54,273 bases of DNA from Lachnospiraceae bacterium (GTDB lineage: Bacteria; Bacillota; Clostridia; Lachnospirales; Lachnospiraceae). The position numbers and the translations under genes are program-made. The notes below the pieces were generated by a model. That model ran no database searches. It saw only the letters and a list, made by a program, of their open reading frames with translations, and was not told the origin of the DNA. Positions 33,487 through 41,189 of the stretch are shown in pieces. Location: positions 1 to 54,273 of the forward strand of contig JAILLW010000093.1 in the NCBI GenBank assembly GCA_024692955.1, read 5' to 3'. Every line of letters begins with the position of its first letter. Position 1 is the stretch's first letter.

Positions 33487-34517
33487 AGAAGATCAGTGTT
33501 ATTATTCCCTGCTATAACGTATCCCGCTGGATCGACCGCTGTATGCAGTCTCTCGCGGATCAGACCATCGGTATGGAGAATCTGGAGATCATCCCGGTAG
33601 ATGATGCGTCGACGGACGATACCTGGCAGAAGATCCTTGAATGGGAAAAGAAATATCCGGAATCCGTGATGGCGGTGCATTGTGATATCAACGGCCGGCA
33701 GGGGCGGGCCAGAAATATCGGGCTCGGCTACGCGTCGGCGGACCGGATTGCCTTTGTGGATTCGGATGACTGGGTGGAACCGGATTATCTGGAACTGCTA
33801 TACCGGACGGCGACGGAAAATGACAGTGATGTCACCGTCTGCCGGCTGATCCGCGATCCCTCCGAAACCCTGCGGTATGGATCGCCGCGACCGGATGCGC
33901 CTTTGCCGGTTCGCTCCCGGGCGATCTCAACGGTGGATGAGAGGAGAAGATTTCTTTTTTCCGCGGACATTTCCTTTCTTGCGCACAGCAGGATCATACG
34001 GAAGTCCGTTCTTACGGAGAATGAACTCCTTTTTCCGGAAGGACTTGCCTATGAGGACTGCTGCTGGGGATCCCTGCTTTACTATTACGTCGACCGGATC
34101 ACCTACGTGGATGCGGAGCTTTATCATTATTTCGTAAATACCGATTCCACGGTGCTCCGGAAGGACGCGGACTATCATACGGATCTTCTGGCCGTGCACG
34201 CGATCCTCTGGGATGAATATCATAAGCGCGGACTCTACCCGGAGTATCGGGATGAGATCGAGTATAATTACTTTTATACCTTTTATCTCGGATTTCTGAA
34301 GATTCTCGCGAACCGTTACGAAAGGCCTCCTTACGATCAGTTTCTGCTGATGCGGCGGATGGTGAAGGACCGCATTCCGGACTGGCGGAACAACCGTTAT
34401 ATCCGGAACGGTGAGATTAAGGAGTTTCACCGGGCGCTTCTGGAGCTCCTTGACCATGAGGTGGATGAGAAGGCCTTCCTGGAAGTGCTGGAAGCGGTAA
34501 AGAGGTCCGGGATCTGA
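33483..34517 (+). CDS. GT2-family glycosyltransferase
   Basis: A 344-residue GT-A enzyme: KISVIIPCYNVSRWIDRCMQ, IIPVDDASTDDTWQ, GRQGRARNIGLGYA, FVDSDDWVEPDY as the metal site near 94-97, and GLAYEDCCWGSLLYYY with the acidic position near 195. No added Rossmann-like module. Translationally coupled to the DUF616 gene. Followed directly by four tandem hairpins (34553-34746) that separate it from the last glycosyltransferase gene. Confidence 0.88.
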   Translation: MKKISVIIPCYNVSRWIDRCMQSLADQTIGMENLEIIPVDDASTDDTWQKILEWEKKYPESVMAVHCDINGRQGRARNIGLGYASADRIAFVDSDDWVEPDYLELLYRTATENDSDVTVCRLIRDPSETLRYGSPRPDAPLPVRSRAISTVDERRRFLFSADISFLAHSRIIRKSVLTENELLFPEGLAYEDCCWGSLLYYYVDRITYVDAELYHYFVNTDSTVLRKDADYHTDLLAVHAILWDEYHKRGLYPEYRDEIEYNYFYTFYLGFLKILANRYERPPYDQFLLMRRMVKDRIPDWRNNRYIRNGEIKEFHRALLELLDHEVDEKAFLEVLEAVKRSGI

Positions 34518-34552
34518 GAAACCCCAGCCGGACCGGGTTTTGAATACGGCGG

Positions 34553-34746
34553 GGGCGTGTGAAATGGAGATTTTCGTGTATCACACGCCCGGAAGAAGCG
34601 AGTGGGGCGTGTGAAAAGAGGATTATCGCAGCTCACACGCCCGGAAGAAGCGAGTGGGGCGTGTGAAATAGAGGTTTTTGCGTATCACACGCCCGGAAGG
34701 AGCGAGTGGGGCGTGTGAAATGGAGATTTTCGTGTATCACACGCCC
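34553..34746 (+). repeat. Four tandem hairpins, 52-bp period
   Basis: Four units begin at 34553, 34605, 34657 and 34709. Each has arms GGGCGTGTGA and TCACACGCCC (perfect 10-bp stem) around an 18-base loop, with the 14-base linker GGAAGAAGCGAGTG or a near variant between units. Loops of units 1 and 4 are identical, loops 2 and 3 differ. The last linker merges into the ribosome site of the next gene. Function unknown; they could attenuate or process the transcript. Confidence 0.9.
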
Positions 34747-34769
34747 GGAAGAAGGAAAAAGGAGAAAGA

Positions 34770-35828
34770 ATGGACATCTCTCTTTGCATGATCATGAAGA
34801 ATGAGGAAAAGAATCTTGCGAAATGCCTGGATGCCGTTAAGGACTGCGGGTTCGAACTGGTGCTTGTGGACACGGGCTCCACGGATGAGACCGTTTCCAT
34901 CGCAAAGCGGTATACGGATACCGTCCACCATTTCGACTGGATCGGAGATTTCGCCGCTGCGAGAAATTATTCTCTTTCCCTTGCTTCGAATGACTGGGTG
35001 CTGGTGCTTGACTGCGACGAGATCATTACGAAGATCGATCCGGATGCGCTTTGCAGGATCATGAAGCTTCCCGAGCAGTGCATCGGCATGATCTCCAGGC
35101 GGAATCATTATGACAATAACGGCGTGGCCTCGGTCTATACCGACGGAGTCGAACGCTTTTTCAACCGGAAGGTGTTTCATTACGAGGGGATCATCCACGA
35201 GCAGGTGCGCCCGATGCGTCTTTACGCGATCCCGGACTGCGGGATCTACCATGATACCGGCATCGTCTGCGAGCACTCCGGATATGAAGGAACTTTTGAG
35301 GAGCGGCTTGCCAAGAAAAAGCGGAACGAGGAGCTGCTACTTAAACAGCTGGAAAAGGATCCCGGAGATCCTTATATCTGGTTTCAGCTCGGGCAGTGCC
35401 ATAACGGCTTTGATGATGAGAAGGCGGCGTATTATTATGGGAAAGGGCTGGAGTGCGATGTGGATCCGGAACTGGAATACGTGCAGATGATGATCATCGC
35501 CTATGGTTATGCTCTTACGCACCTTAACCGTTTTGAAGAAGCTCTTTCCATTGCGAATGTCTATGATGAGTTTGCGACTTCCGCGGATTTTGTGGTGATG
35601 ATGGGGATCGTCTATCTCAGGACCGGCCGTCTGATGGAGGCCCTGAAGGAATTCCTGAAGGCCACCACAATGGAGGTTTCCCATGTGGAAGGCGCGAACA
35701 GTTTCATCCCTTTCTACAATATGGGCTGCATCAGTGAACTTCTGGATGACCGCGACAATGCCATCTCGTTTTTCCGAAAATGCGGGGATTATCCTCCGGC
35801 CCTTGAAAAACTGAAGGAACTGTCATAA
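34770..35828 (+). CDS. GT2 glycosyltransferase with C-terminal TPR region (SunS-like)
   Basis: A 352-residue paralogue of the protein at 28681-29754. GT2 domain: ISLCMIMKNEEKNLAKCL, LVLVDTGSTDETVSIA, DFAAARNYSLSLASNDWVL, LDCDEI as the DxD site near 84. TPR-like repeats follow (YIWFQLGQCHNGFDDEKAAY, MGIVYLRTGRLMEALKEF, FYNMGCISELLDDRDNA). GGAG lies 6 bases before the ATG, immediately after the hairpin array, so array folding could affect its translation. Last gene of the glycan block; a hairpin without T-run follows at 35878. Confidence 0.87.
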   Translation: MDISLCMIMKNEEKNLAKCLDAVKDCGFELVLVDTGSTDETVSIAKRYTDTVHHFDWIGDFAAARNYSLSLASNDWVLVLDCDEIITKIDPDALCRIMKLPEQCIGMISRRNHYDNNGVASVYTDGVERFFNRKVFHYEGIIHEQVRPMRLYAIPDCGIYHDTGIVCEHSGYEGTFEERLAKKKRNEELLLKQLEKDPGDPYIWFQLGQCHNGFDDEKAAYYYGKGLECDVDPELEYVQMMIIAYGYALTHLNRFEEALSIANVYDEFATSADFVVMMGIVYLRTGRLMEALKEFLKATTMEVSHVEGANSFIPFYNMGCISELLDDRDNAISFFRKCGDYPPALEKLKELS

Positions 35829-35877
35829 GCGCGTTCCTTACATACAAAAAATGATTGAGCCATGACAGAATATAAGA

Positions 35878-35895
35878 TGCCCCGGAAACCGGGGC
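35878..35895 (+). terminator. Possible terminator after the second glycan block
   Basis: GCCCCGG and CCGGGGC form a 7-bp stem with an AAA loop about 50 bases after the last glycosyltransferase stop. The following bases are TGAAATATAAT rather than a T-run, so it is a weak terminator at best. Confidence 0.35.
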
Positions 35896-35943
35896 TGAAA
35901 TATAATGTAGCGTAGTATGTAACAGCAGGCAAGGAGGATGATT

Positions 35944-37122
35944 ATGTTTGATTTCAACTATTTTACCCCCACAAAAGTTATATTCGGAAAAAATACGGAG
36001 AACAGGGTCGCCGAACTCGTGAAGGAATTCGGCGGCAAAAAGCTCCTGATCCATTACGGCGGCGGAAGCGTGGTGCGTTCGGGACTTCTCAAGAGAGTAA
36101 CGGATTCCCTTGACGCGGCGGGCATAGGCTATGTGCTCCTCGGAGGGGCCGTACCGAATCCGCATCTTGGCCTTGTTTACGAAGGGATCGAGCTTTGCAG
36201 GAAAGAAAACGTGGATTTCCTTCTGGCGGTAGGCGGCGGCAGCGCCATCGATTCCGCGAAGGCGATCGGCTACGGCGTAGCGAACGAAGGGGATGTCTGG
36301 GATTTTTATGATTATAAGCGCAAGGCGAAGGCATGCCTTCCCCTGGGTGTTATTCTTACGATCGCGGCCACGGGCAGCGAAATGAGTGACTCTTCCGTGA
36401 TCACGAAAGAGGAGGGGCTTGTGAAACGCGGCTACAGCAGCGATTACTGCCGGCCGAAGTTTGCGATCATGAATCCGGAGCTTACCATGACGCTTCCCGA
36501 TTATCAGACCGCCTGCGGATGCACCGATATTATGATGCATACCATGGAAAGATACTTTACAAACGGCGGCAATATGGAGATCACGGATGCCATTGCGGAA
36601 GGATTGCTCCGCACGGTAAAGAAGAATGCGCTAATCCTCAGGGATGACCCGAAGAACTATGAGGCAAGGGCGGAGGTAATGTGGGCCGGTTCCCTTTCCC
36701 ATAACGGACTGACCGGCTGCGGAAATGACGGCGGCGACTGGATGACCCACAAACTCGAGCATGAGCTCGGCGGTCTCTATGATGTGGCCCATGGCGCGGG
36801 ACTTGCCGCGGTATGGGGAAGCTGGGCGAGATATGTATATAAGAATTGCCTCCCCCGCTTCAAGAAGTTTGCTCTGAACGTGATGGAGGTTGAGGATTCG
36901 GGTAGTGATGAGGAGATCGCGATCCGCGGGATTGAAGCCCTTGAGGACTTCTACCGGAGTATCGGGATGCCGACGAATTTAAGAGAGCTCGGCGTTGAGC
37001 CCACCGAAGAGGAACTTAAGGATATGGCGAAGAAATGCGCGATCGGTGTCGGCGGTGAAATGGGCTCCGCGAAGGTACTTAACGAAGAGGCAATGCTGGC
37101 AATCTATCGCGCCAGTGTATAG
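35944..37122 (+). CDS. Iron-containing alcohol dehydrogenase (butanol dehydrogenase type)
   Basis: A 392-residue group III dehydrogenase. ATG 35944 is chosen because AAGGAGG ends six bases before it; ATG 35938 touches that site. FNYFTPTKVIFGKNTE starts the family pattern; GGGSAIDSAKAI (~97) binds NAD(P); ACGCTDIMMHTMERYF and WMTHKLEHELGGLYDVAHGAGLA supply the iron ligands (one Asp, three His). It interconverts aldehydes and alcohols in fermentation. A TATAAT at 35901-35906 may be its -10 box, without a good -35. It lies 17 bases before an aldo/keto reductase gene and is probably co-transcribed with it. Confidence 0.93.
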   Translation: MFDFNYFTPTKVIFGKNTENRVAELVKEFGGKKLLIHYGGGSVVRSGLLKRVTDSLDAAGIGYVLLGGAVPNPHLGLVYEGIELCRKENVDFLLAVGGGSAIDSAKAIGYGVANEGDVWDFYDYKRKAKACLPLGVILTIAATGSEMSDSSVITKEEGLVKRGYSSDYCRPKFAIMNPELTMTLPDYQTACGCTDIMMHTMERYFTNGGNMEITDAIAEGLLRTVKKNALILRDDPKNYEARAEVMWAGSLSHNGLTGCGNDGGDWMTHKLEHELGGLYDVAHGAGLAAVWGSWARYVYKNCLPRFKKFALNVMEVEDSGSDEEIAIRGIEALEDFYRSIGMPTNLRELGVEPTEEELKDMAKKCAIGVGGEMGSAKVLNEEAMLAIYRASV

Positions 37123-37139
37123 AGTGAAAGGGGATCGAT

Positions 37140-38249
37140 ATGGAAAATATGCCGAAACTTGGATTCGGGCTGATGAGATTGCCGGAGAAGGACGGAAAGA
37201 TCGATCATGAGCAGGTATGCGCCATGGTGGACCGGTATATGGAATCTGGTATGAACTATTTCGATACGGCCTATGTGTATCATGGAGGAAGATCGGAGGT
37301 TGCGGCCAGGGAAGCCCTGGTAAAAAGATACCCGAGGGAAAGCTTTATGCTGGCGACGAAACTGCCGGCCTGGGAGCTGAGAAAGCCCGAAGATATCGAA
37401 AGAGTCTTCAACGAACAGCTCGAGCGTGCGGGGGTGGATTACTTTGATTTCTATCTTCTTCATTCCATTGAGGACGGATCCAATTATGACACATATGTCA
37501 AATATGACTGTTTTGACTGGGGCGTAAAGAAAAAAGCGGAGGGAAAGATCCGGCATTTCGGATTCTCCTTCCACGGAAGCCCGGAACTTCTTGAAAAGAT
37601 CCTGGATGAGCATCATGAGGTGGAATTCGTACAGATCCAGTTGAATTATCTCGACCGGACGAATCCCGTGGTCCGTTCACAGAAACTCTACGAGATCCTT
37701 CGTGACCGGAATATTCCGATCATCGTAATGGAACCTGTCAGAGGCGGCATGCTGGCAAATATGGCTCCGGAGATCGAGGCGAAGTTCAAGGCCCGCCGGC
37801 CGGAGAAGTCCATAGCTTCCTGGGCACTCCGGTTCGTGGGATCCCTCCCCGGCGTGATGACGATCCTTTCCGGGATGTCCGACGAAGCGCAGATGGAGGA
37901 TAATATTCAGACCTTCCGGAATTTCGAGCCGCTTTCGGAGGACGAGTTCGCGCTTGTTGATGAAGTAACGGATGAGATCCTCGGAATGCCCCAGATCGGC
38001 TGCACCGCCTGCAAGTACTGCTGCGACGGCTGCCCGAAGAAGATCAGTATTCCGGATGTGTTCCGGACCATCAATACGCTCCGGCGTTATCCGAACGACT
38101 GGCGGTCCAGAAATTTCTATGCCGGGGTTACGAAAAGAGGCGGCAAGGCGTCCGACTGCATCGGCTGCGGCCAGTGCGAGCGCGTGTGCCCTCAGCATCT
38201 CCCCATCATTGAACTGATGAAGGAGGCGGCTGAGATATTGGATACGTGA
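37140..38249 (+). CDS. Aldo/keto reductase with C-terminal 4Fe-4S ferredoxin domain
   Basis: A 369-residue protein. The (beta/alpha)8 reductase domain carries MPKLGFGLMRLP, NYFDTAYVYHGG (catalytic Asp and Tyr), MLATKLPAW (Lys) and FYLLHSIED (His). The C-terminus (~282-360) adds cysteine motifs CTACKYCCDGCPKKI and CIGCGQCERVCPQHL for two 4Fe-4S clusters, an architecture common in anaerobes. It likely reduces carbonyl compounds with electrons from NAD(P)H or ferredoxin. Downstream of the alcohol dehydrogenase gene and convergent with the XRE regulator gene. Confidence 0.92.
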   Translation: MENMPKLGFGLMRLPEKDGKIDHEQVCAMVDRYMESGMNYFDTAYVYHGGRSEVAAREALVKRYPRESFMLATKLPAWELRKPEDIERVFNEQLERAGVDYFDFYLLHSIEDGSNYDTYVKYDCFDWGVKKKAEGKIRHFGFSFHGSPELLEKILDEHHEVEFVQIQLNYLDRTNPVVRSQKLYEILRDRNIPIIVMEPVRGGMLANMAPEIEAKFKARRPEKSIASWALRFVGSLPGVMTILSGMSDEAQMEDNIQTFRNFEPLSEDEFALVDEVTDEILGMPQIGCTACKYCCDGCPKKISIPDVFRTINTLRRYPNDWRSRNFYAGVTKRGGKASDCIGCGQCERVCPQHLPIIELMKEAAEILDT

Positions 38250-38373
38250 GGCGCTTCCTTACTTTCTGATTTTCGGGCATCCGTGGCGGATGGACCTGAT
38301 AATATGAGGAAGCCCAGCATGGTGTGAAAACGTACATACGCTTGTAAATACTTTTCATTTTTCTACTGCCGGA

Positions 38374-38450
38374 TTATTGAAAAATAAAGGATCCCGGGTG
38401 CAAGATGCGCCCGGGATTGTTGGTTTTCGGAAATCTGAGTCGTGTGGGGA
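38374..38450. repeat. Hairpin repeat, copy 1 of 2
   Basis: Begins TTATTGAAAAATAAAGGAT and contains ATCCCGGGTGC...GCGCCCGGGAT, a hairpin of about 9-11 bp, then a GTTGGTTTTCGGAAATCTGAG segment shared in altered form with the second copy. Probably works as a bidirectional terminator between convergent genes. Confidence 0.75.
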
Positions 38451-38517
38451 TTAAATACCTGAGAAAAGCCTCGCGCGGTGCGAAGGAGCATGTACTCATT
38501 ACATTTTCGCCATTGAA

Positions 38518-38594
38518 TTATTGAAAGAATGAAGGATCCCGGGTGCGCGATGCGCCCGGGATCGCTGGTTTCCGGCAATATGAGTCGGGAAGGA
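38518..38594. repeat. Hairpin repeat, copy 2 of 2
   Basis: Same layout as copy 1, 144 bases further on: TTATTGAAAGAATGAAGGAT, the hairpin GATCCCGGGTGC...GCGCCCGGGATC, then CTGGTTTCCGGCAATATGAG. On the minus strand it lies just after the XRE regulator gene. Confidence 0.75.
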
Positions 38595-38607
38595 TCTGCC
38601 CCGGGAT

Positions 38608-39603
38608 TTAGTCCCGCGCCCTTACCACGGCCTCTCCGATCACACGGATAAGTGCGAAGAGTACGCCCGATACGGCCCAGATGATCCAGGTATATCCCCA
38701 TTTTCCGGTAATAAAGCTGGCGGCGAGATAAACAACCGTGATGAGCATCCAGTAGATCCTTGAGAGCATCTCGAGTTTTTTGTTGATCCGCTTGGAATCG
38801 GGCTTGTAATCGTCAGTCTGCAGAAGGATCTTGTAGGAGGAATGCACGCCGCAAACCGCAATGAAGAGGAATACGCCGATCCCGACAAGGATGAGGAGCA
38901 GAGCAACCATGCAGGTGATAACCCAGGGCTCCATCCCAAGGACCGAGGTCAGGATGAGGGGAACACATCCGAGGATGCAGAGCAGCACCCCTGTCGTAAG
39001 CGCTTTGGAGTTTCTCGCTTCGCCTTCCGCCATCCGTTCTTTAACCATTCCGTCTACGCCATATTCGGTCTCAAAGGATTCCTGTTCGAGATATTCGAAT
39101 CTGCTCAGCTTCCCTGCCTTTGTGATAAAAAGGAATACGGCGATCCCGATCTGGATGAAGAGGAACAGGAGCCCGATGGCTGCAGCCGCGTTTTCCGAAA
39201 TGTTGATCATATCGGAATTCTGGAGCCCCGCCAGGATAAGAAGGATCACCGGACAGGTGATACATAGGAACACTCCGATGCCTACCGAAGGCAGGATTTG
39301 CTTCCTTAAGGAAATAAACTCGGAGGCTTCGTCCAGAGTCACTTTGATCTTTTCGGAAACGGAATCCGATTTTTCATAATAAGCAACAGGGGCCGTATCC
39401 GGTTCGAGCTCATCCTTTAATAAGTAATCCGTGCTTACTCCGAAGATCTCCGCCATCCTGAGGATCTTCTGGAGATCCGGAACGCTCTGGGCACCCTCCC
39501 ATTTGGATACGGACTGTCTTGATACATCGAGCATCTCCGCAAGCTCTTCCTGGGACCAGCCGTTCTTTTTTCTTTCATTGATGATCTTGTCAGCTAATAT
39601 CAT
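38608..39603 (-). CDS. XRE-family transcriptional regulator with C-terminal membrane domain
   Basis: A 331-residue protein. Residues 1-66 are a helix-turn-helix of the XRE/HTH_3 type (WSQEELAEMLDVSRQSVSKW, VPDLQKILRMAEIFGVS). From ~105 there are five or six hydrophobic segments (GVFLCITCPVILLILAGL, AIGLLFLFIQIGIAVFLFI, MVALLLILVGIGVFLFIA, YWMLITVVYLAASFI), so the DNA-binding domain is tethered to the membrane. AAGGAAG precedes the ATG. Such proteins are thought to sense a membrane or envelope signal. Promoter at 39710-39738; target unknown, possibly itself. Confidence 0.9.
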   Translation of the reverse strand: MILADKIINERKKNGWSQEELAEMLDVSRQSVSKWEGAQSVPDLQKILRMAEIFGVSTDYLLKDELEPDTAPVAYYEKSDSVSEKIKVTLDEASEFISLRKQILPSVGIGVFLCITCPVILLILAGLQNSDMINISENAAAAIGLLFLFIQIGIAVFLFITKAGKLSRFEYLEQESFETEYGVDGMVKERMAEGEARNSKALTTGVLLCILGCVPLILTSVLGMEPWVITCMVALLLILVGIGVFLFIAVCGVHSSYKILLQTDDYKPDSKRINKKLEMLSRIYWMLITVVYLAASFITGKWGYTWIIWAVSGVLFALIRVIGEAVVRARD

Positions 39604-39669
39604 TTTTCTTCCTTTCCGAAGCCTTCTTTATCGAAGCGCTCCCTTTGAAAACCAATCCGTCGGGTTATC

Positions 39670-39679
39670 TGTTCGAACA
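39670..39679. promoter_or_regulatory. Palindrome in the XRE regulator leader
   Basis: TGTTCGAACA is a perfect 10-bp palindrome between the predicted transcription start and the regulator gene, a possible autoregulatory operator. Confidence 0.3.
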
Positions 39680-39709
39680 ACTCAAGGATAAGATTTTTGC
39701 CGGTAGCAG

Positions 39710-39738
39710 GCTATAAACCCGCCTTTTCAATTTGTCAA
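39710..39738 (-). promoter_or_regulatory. Sigma-A promoter of the XRE regulator gene
   Basis: On the minus strand, TTGACA (39738-39733) and TATAGC (39715-39710) are separated by 17 bases. Next to the -35 box lies CAACC-GGC-GGTTG, an inverted repeat that could bind a regulator. Confidence 0.6.
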
Positions 39739-39826
39739 CCGGCGGTTGCGAATTCAGTATTTATCGCATCTGCGGGGTGCTTTACCGATATTTTACCACT
39801 TTTTGCTGCCGCATGCGAACATCGCG

Positions 39827-39958
39827 AAAATGACCCCCGGGGACGGGGTTAGTGGGCCATTTTAATGCCCCCCCCGGGGACGGGGTAAATGCCCCCCAGG
39901 GACGGGGTTATGGGGTCATTTTAATGACCCCCAGGGACGGGGTTATGGGGTCTTTTTT
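39827..39958 (+). repeat. GC-rich GGGGACGGGG repeat cluster
   Basis: Four copies of the core GGGGACGGGGT or AGGGACGGGGTTA at 39839, 39876, 39898 and 39933, separated by CCATTTTAATG-like spacers. The last copy forms a terminator-like structure: GACCCC (39926), GGGGTC (39947-39952), then six T. Confidence 0.8.
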
Positions 39959-39997
39959 GTATTTCGGGGAAGTCTTGGTCCGAGATATGCAAGAGAA

Positions 39998-40231
39998 TGT
40001 GTTGTGAAAGGCGTTTTTCCCGATCCGCAACACACCGGAGGGGAGCAGGGGAGGAGAATGTGTTGCGAAAGGCGATTCTCCCGATCCGCGACACACTTTC
40101 GTGCCGCCACAAGAATTCAAATGTGCTCAGATGTGTTGCGAAAGCAGGTTTTCCCGATCCGCAACACACAGGAGGGGCGCAGGGGGCAGGAAAATGTGTT
40201 GCGAAAGGCGTTTTTCCCGATTCGCGACACA
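39998..40231 (+). repeat. Array of four TGTGTTGCG hairpins (two alternating types)
   Basis: Units at 39998-40034, 40059-40095, 40132-40168 and 40195-40231. Each has 5' arm TGTGTTGCG (TGTGTTGTG in unit 1), a 19-base loop, and 3' arm CGCAACACA (units 1 and 3) or CGCGACACA (units 2 and 4). The two arm types are followed by different linkers: G-rich after the first type, CTTTCGTGCCG after the second. All stem changes keep pairing as G-U. Same family as the array at 54112-54273. Confidence 0.88.
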
Positions 40232-40249
40232 CTTTCGTGCCGTCACAAG

Positions 40250-40288
40250 AAAAATGACCCCCGGGGACGGGGTTAGTGGCTCATTTTT
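40250..40288 (+). repeat. Fifth GGGGACGGGG element, with flanking 8-bp inverted arms
   Basis: AAAAATGA (40250-40257) and TCATTTTT (40281-40288) pair around a core containing GGGGACGGGGTTA (40263-40275). On the plus strand it ends in five T, so it could terminate transcription through the hairpin array. Confidence 0.65.
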
Positions 40289-40512
40289 CCTCTGACATAC
40301 GGATGGCTCCTTGCCGCGGACGATATATTCCCGGCACATGCTTACCGGCGACGAAAGCCACAGCGACGGAAAAAGCCCATATGCGGAAGCCTTTTTCCGT
40401 GTGTCTTTCTGCCTCACGCAAATCGTGCCGGGGAACATATCGGATCCGCGGCGGGTGCCTCAATATGGACGCCGCAACACATTTGAGAAAAGTAGTCGCT
40501 TTCGGATGAATA

Positions 40513-40521
40513 TGCTATAAT
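40513..40521 (+). promoter_or_regulatory. Extended -10 promoter before the GNAT gene
   Basis: TGCTATAAT is a perfect extended -10 element; no -35 box at the proper spacing. The predicted start near 40528 lies on top of the first ATG (40529), supporting the later start codon. Confidence 0.5.
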
Positions 40522-40597
40522 CCATTTCATGAGTCTCATTTGTGTCCGCGCTGTCTGCTGCAGGCTGACGCAGATTGGGAATTATGAGGAGAACGAG

Positions 40598-41143
40598 TTG
40601 AAATACAGACAGACGATCATACTTAAAAACGGGAAGGAAGCCCTGATCCGAAACGGCGATGAATCGGATGGAAATGCCGTTTTTGAGGTTTTCAACCGGA
40701 CACATGCCGAGACGGATTATCTGCTGTCCTATCCGGACGAAAACAGTTTTACCCCGGAAAAGGAGGCCGGGTTCCTGAAAGAAAAAGCGATGAGTTCCAA
40801 TGAAGCAGAGCTTGTCGCAATTGTTGACGGAAAAATCGCAGGCCTTGCCGGCATCGAGTCTGTCGGAGAAAAATATAAGGTAAAGCACAGGGCGGAATTC
40901 GGCATCAGTGTGTTAAAGGAGTACTGGGAACTCGGATTGGGCAAAGCGCTGACAGAAGCCTGCATCCAATGCGCAAAAGATGCGGGATATACTCAGCTGG
41001 AACTGGATGTCGTGGCCGATAATGACAGAGCTCTGTCTTTATACCGGAGTCTTGGTTTCGTTGAATTCGGCCGAAATCCAAGAGGATTCAATTCGAAAAC
41101 AACCGGATATCAGGAACTGATGTATATGCGGCTGGAGTTGTAG
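40598..41143 (+). CDS. GNAT-family N-acetyltransferase
   Basis: A 182-residue acetyltransferase. The TTG at 40598 is preferred: GAGGAGA lies six bases before it and the product (MKYRQTIILKNGKEALIRNG) starts like typical family members; ATG 40529 would fall at the transcription start. The acetyl-CoA core appears as AEFGISVLKEYWELGLGKAL (Q/R-x-x-G-x-G/A type loop) and LELDVVADNDRALSLYRSLG, with GFVEFGRNPRGF at the end. The substrate cannot be read; the closest general type is the ribosomal-protein or small-molecule acetylating group. Confidence 0.87.
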   Translation: MKYRQTIILKNGKEALIRNGDESDGNAVFEVFNRTHAETDYLLSYPDENSFTPEKEAGFLKEKAMSSNEAELVAIVDGKIAGLAGIESVGEKYKVKHRAEFGISVLKEYWELGLGKALTEACIQCAKDAGYTQLELDVVADNDRALSLYRSLGFVEFGRNPRGFNSKTTGYQELMYMRLEL

Positions 41144-41189
41144 ACAACTTCAGATCCGCTGATCAAAACATTTTCGCAAGAAGGTATTT

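Larger units (their letters stand above)
38250..38607. other. Intergenic region between convergent genes
   Basis: The 358 bases between the aldo/keto reductase (plus) and the XRE regulator (minus) contain two copies of a ~75-base repeat, each with a strong hairpin, and otherwise no gene signal. Confidence 0.7.
39604..40597. other. Long repeat-rich noncoding region
   Basis: The 994 bases hold the XRE promoter, five GGGGACGGGG elements (39827-39958 and 40250-40288), four TGTGTTGCG hairpins (39998-40231) and, from 40516, an extended -10 promoter for the GNAT gene. Short overlapping open frames here follow the repeats and show no protein signature. Confidence 0.75.

Noticed and set aside
34553..34746. 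Possible CRISPR array
   Set aside because: Repeats are hairpin arms with an 18-base loop and near-identical 14-base linkers; there are no unique spacers and no cas genes in the window.
40004..40276. Overlapping short open frames with QHTGG and RHT-like peptides
   Set aside because: They follow directly from the hairpin repeats in several frames and on both strands, so they are by-products of the repeats.
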